A DNA stretch of 64,000 bases from NCBI RefSeq assembly GCF_022458985.1, contig NC_061771.1, positions 30,244,322 to 30,308,321 on the forward strand, given 5' to 3'. Position 1 is the first letter of the stretch. Each line of letters opens with the position of its first letter. The position numbers and the translations under genes are program-made. The DNA comes from Mugil cephalus. Its lineage: Eukaryota > Chordata > Actinopteri > Mugiliformes > Mugilidae. Positions 63,846 to 64,000 of this stretch are shown piece by piece. The notes beneath the pieces are model-generated. The model had not been told where the DNA came from and searched no databases. It saw only the letters and a list, made by a program, of their open reading frames with translations.

Positions 63846-64000
63846 CTGGGGAGAGACAGGAAGACAGACGGGTCACATCAGGATCAATAACTATTTATTA
63901 ATCAATTAAATAATTAAATATTAATTGCTAATTTATTATTAAATATGTTTCTCAGTCTCTGAATGAACATTGTGAGGACTGTCCTGTCTCTGTGGACTGA

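Overview
The window is nuclear DNA of a bony fish, most likely a spiny-rayed teleost. The genes are vertebrate with GT-AG introns. Several Tc1-like, hAT-like, L1, L2 and tRNA-SINE fragments have forms common in teleosts. No bacterial, viral or CRISPR content was seen. All exon boundaries are read by eye from splice signals, reading phase and remembered family sequences; no search was run.

Layout: (1) 506-7061, minus strand: first nine coding exons of sos1; the rest lies left of the window. (2) 7.1-11.3 kb: the sos1 CpG-rich promoter, a LINE tail and a large 10-bp minisatellite. (3) 11293-17065, minus: tmem178 (TMEM178A type), four exons, with introns largely made of minisatellites. (4) 17.5-26.4 kb: a gene-poor block holding four large tandem arrays. 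(5) 28437-31196, plus: a SOUL/HEBP heme-binding-family gene. (6) 31903-37733, minus: eif4a3, complete in twelve coding exons and convergent with the SOUL gene. (7) 39141-42770, minus: srf, eight exons, with a perfect CArg box about 0.6 kb upstream. (8) 45567-49797, plus: a neuropsin-group (Opn5-related) opsin, six exons, one GC-AG intron. (9) 53549-59186, plus: a WAVE gene, best match wasf3. (10) 61390-62303, plus: eola1 (ASCH domain), two coding exons. (11) 63087-63845, minus: the last three exons of an unrecognised proline/histidine-rich protein.

The neighbours do not form a pathway, although sos1 (Ras exchange factor), srf (serum response) and wasf3 (Rac to actin) all act in growth-factor and actin signalling. 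The sos1-tmem178 order matches what I recall of human chromosome 2p22.

The most unusual feature is the tandem repeats. About fourteen arrays with different units lie in the window. At least five introns (sos1 introns 2 and 9, tmem178 intron 3, eif4a3 introns 4 and 11, and the opsin's intron 2) have an array starting within about 15 nt of the 5' splice site. In tmem178 intron 3 the unit includes a copy of the real donor. A perfect 41-bp inverted repeat in a tmem178 intron is built from the unit of a separate array 5.5 kb away.
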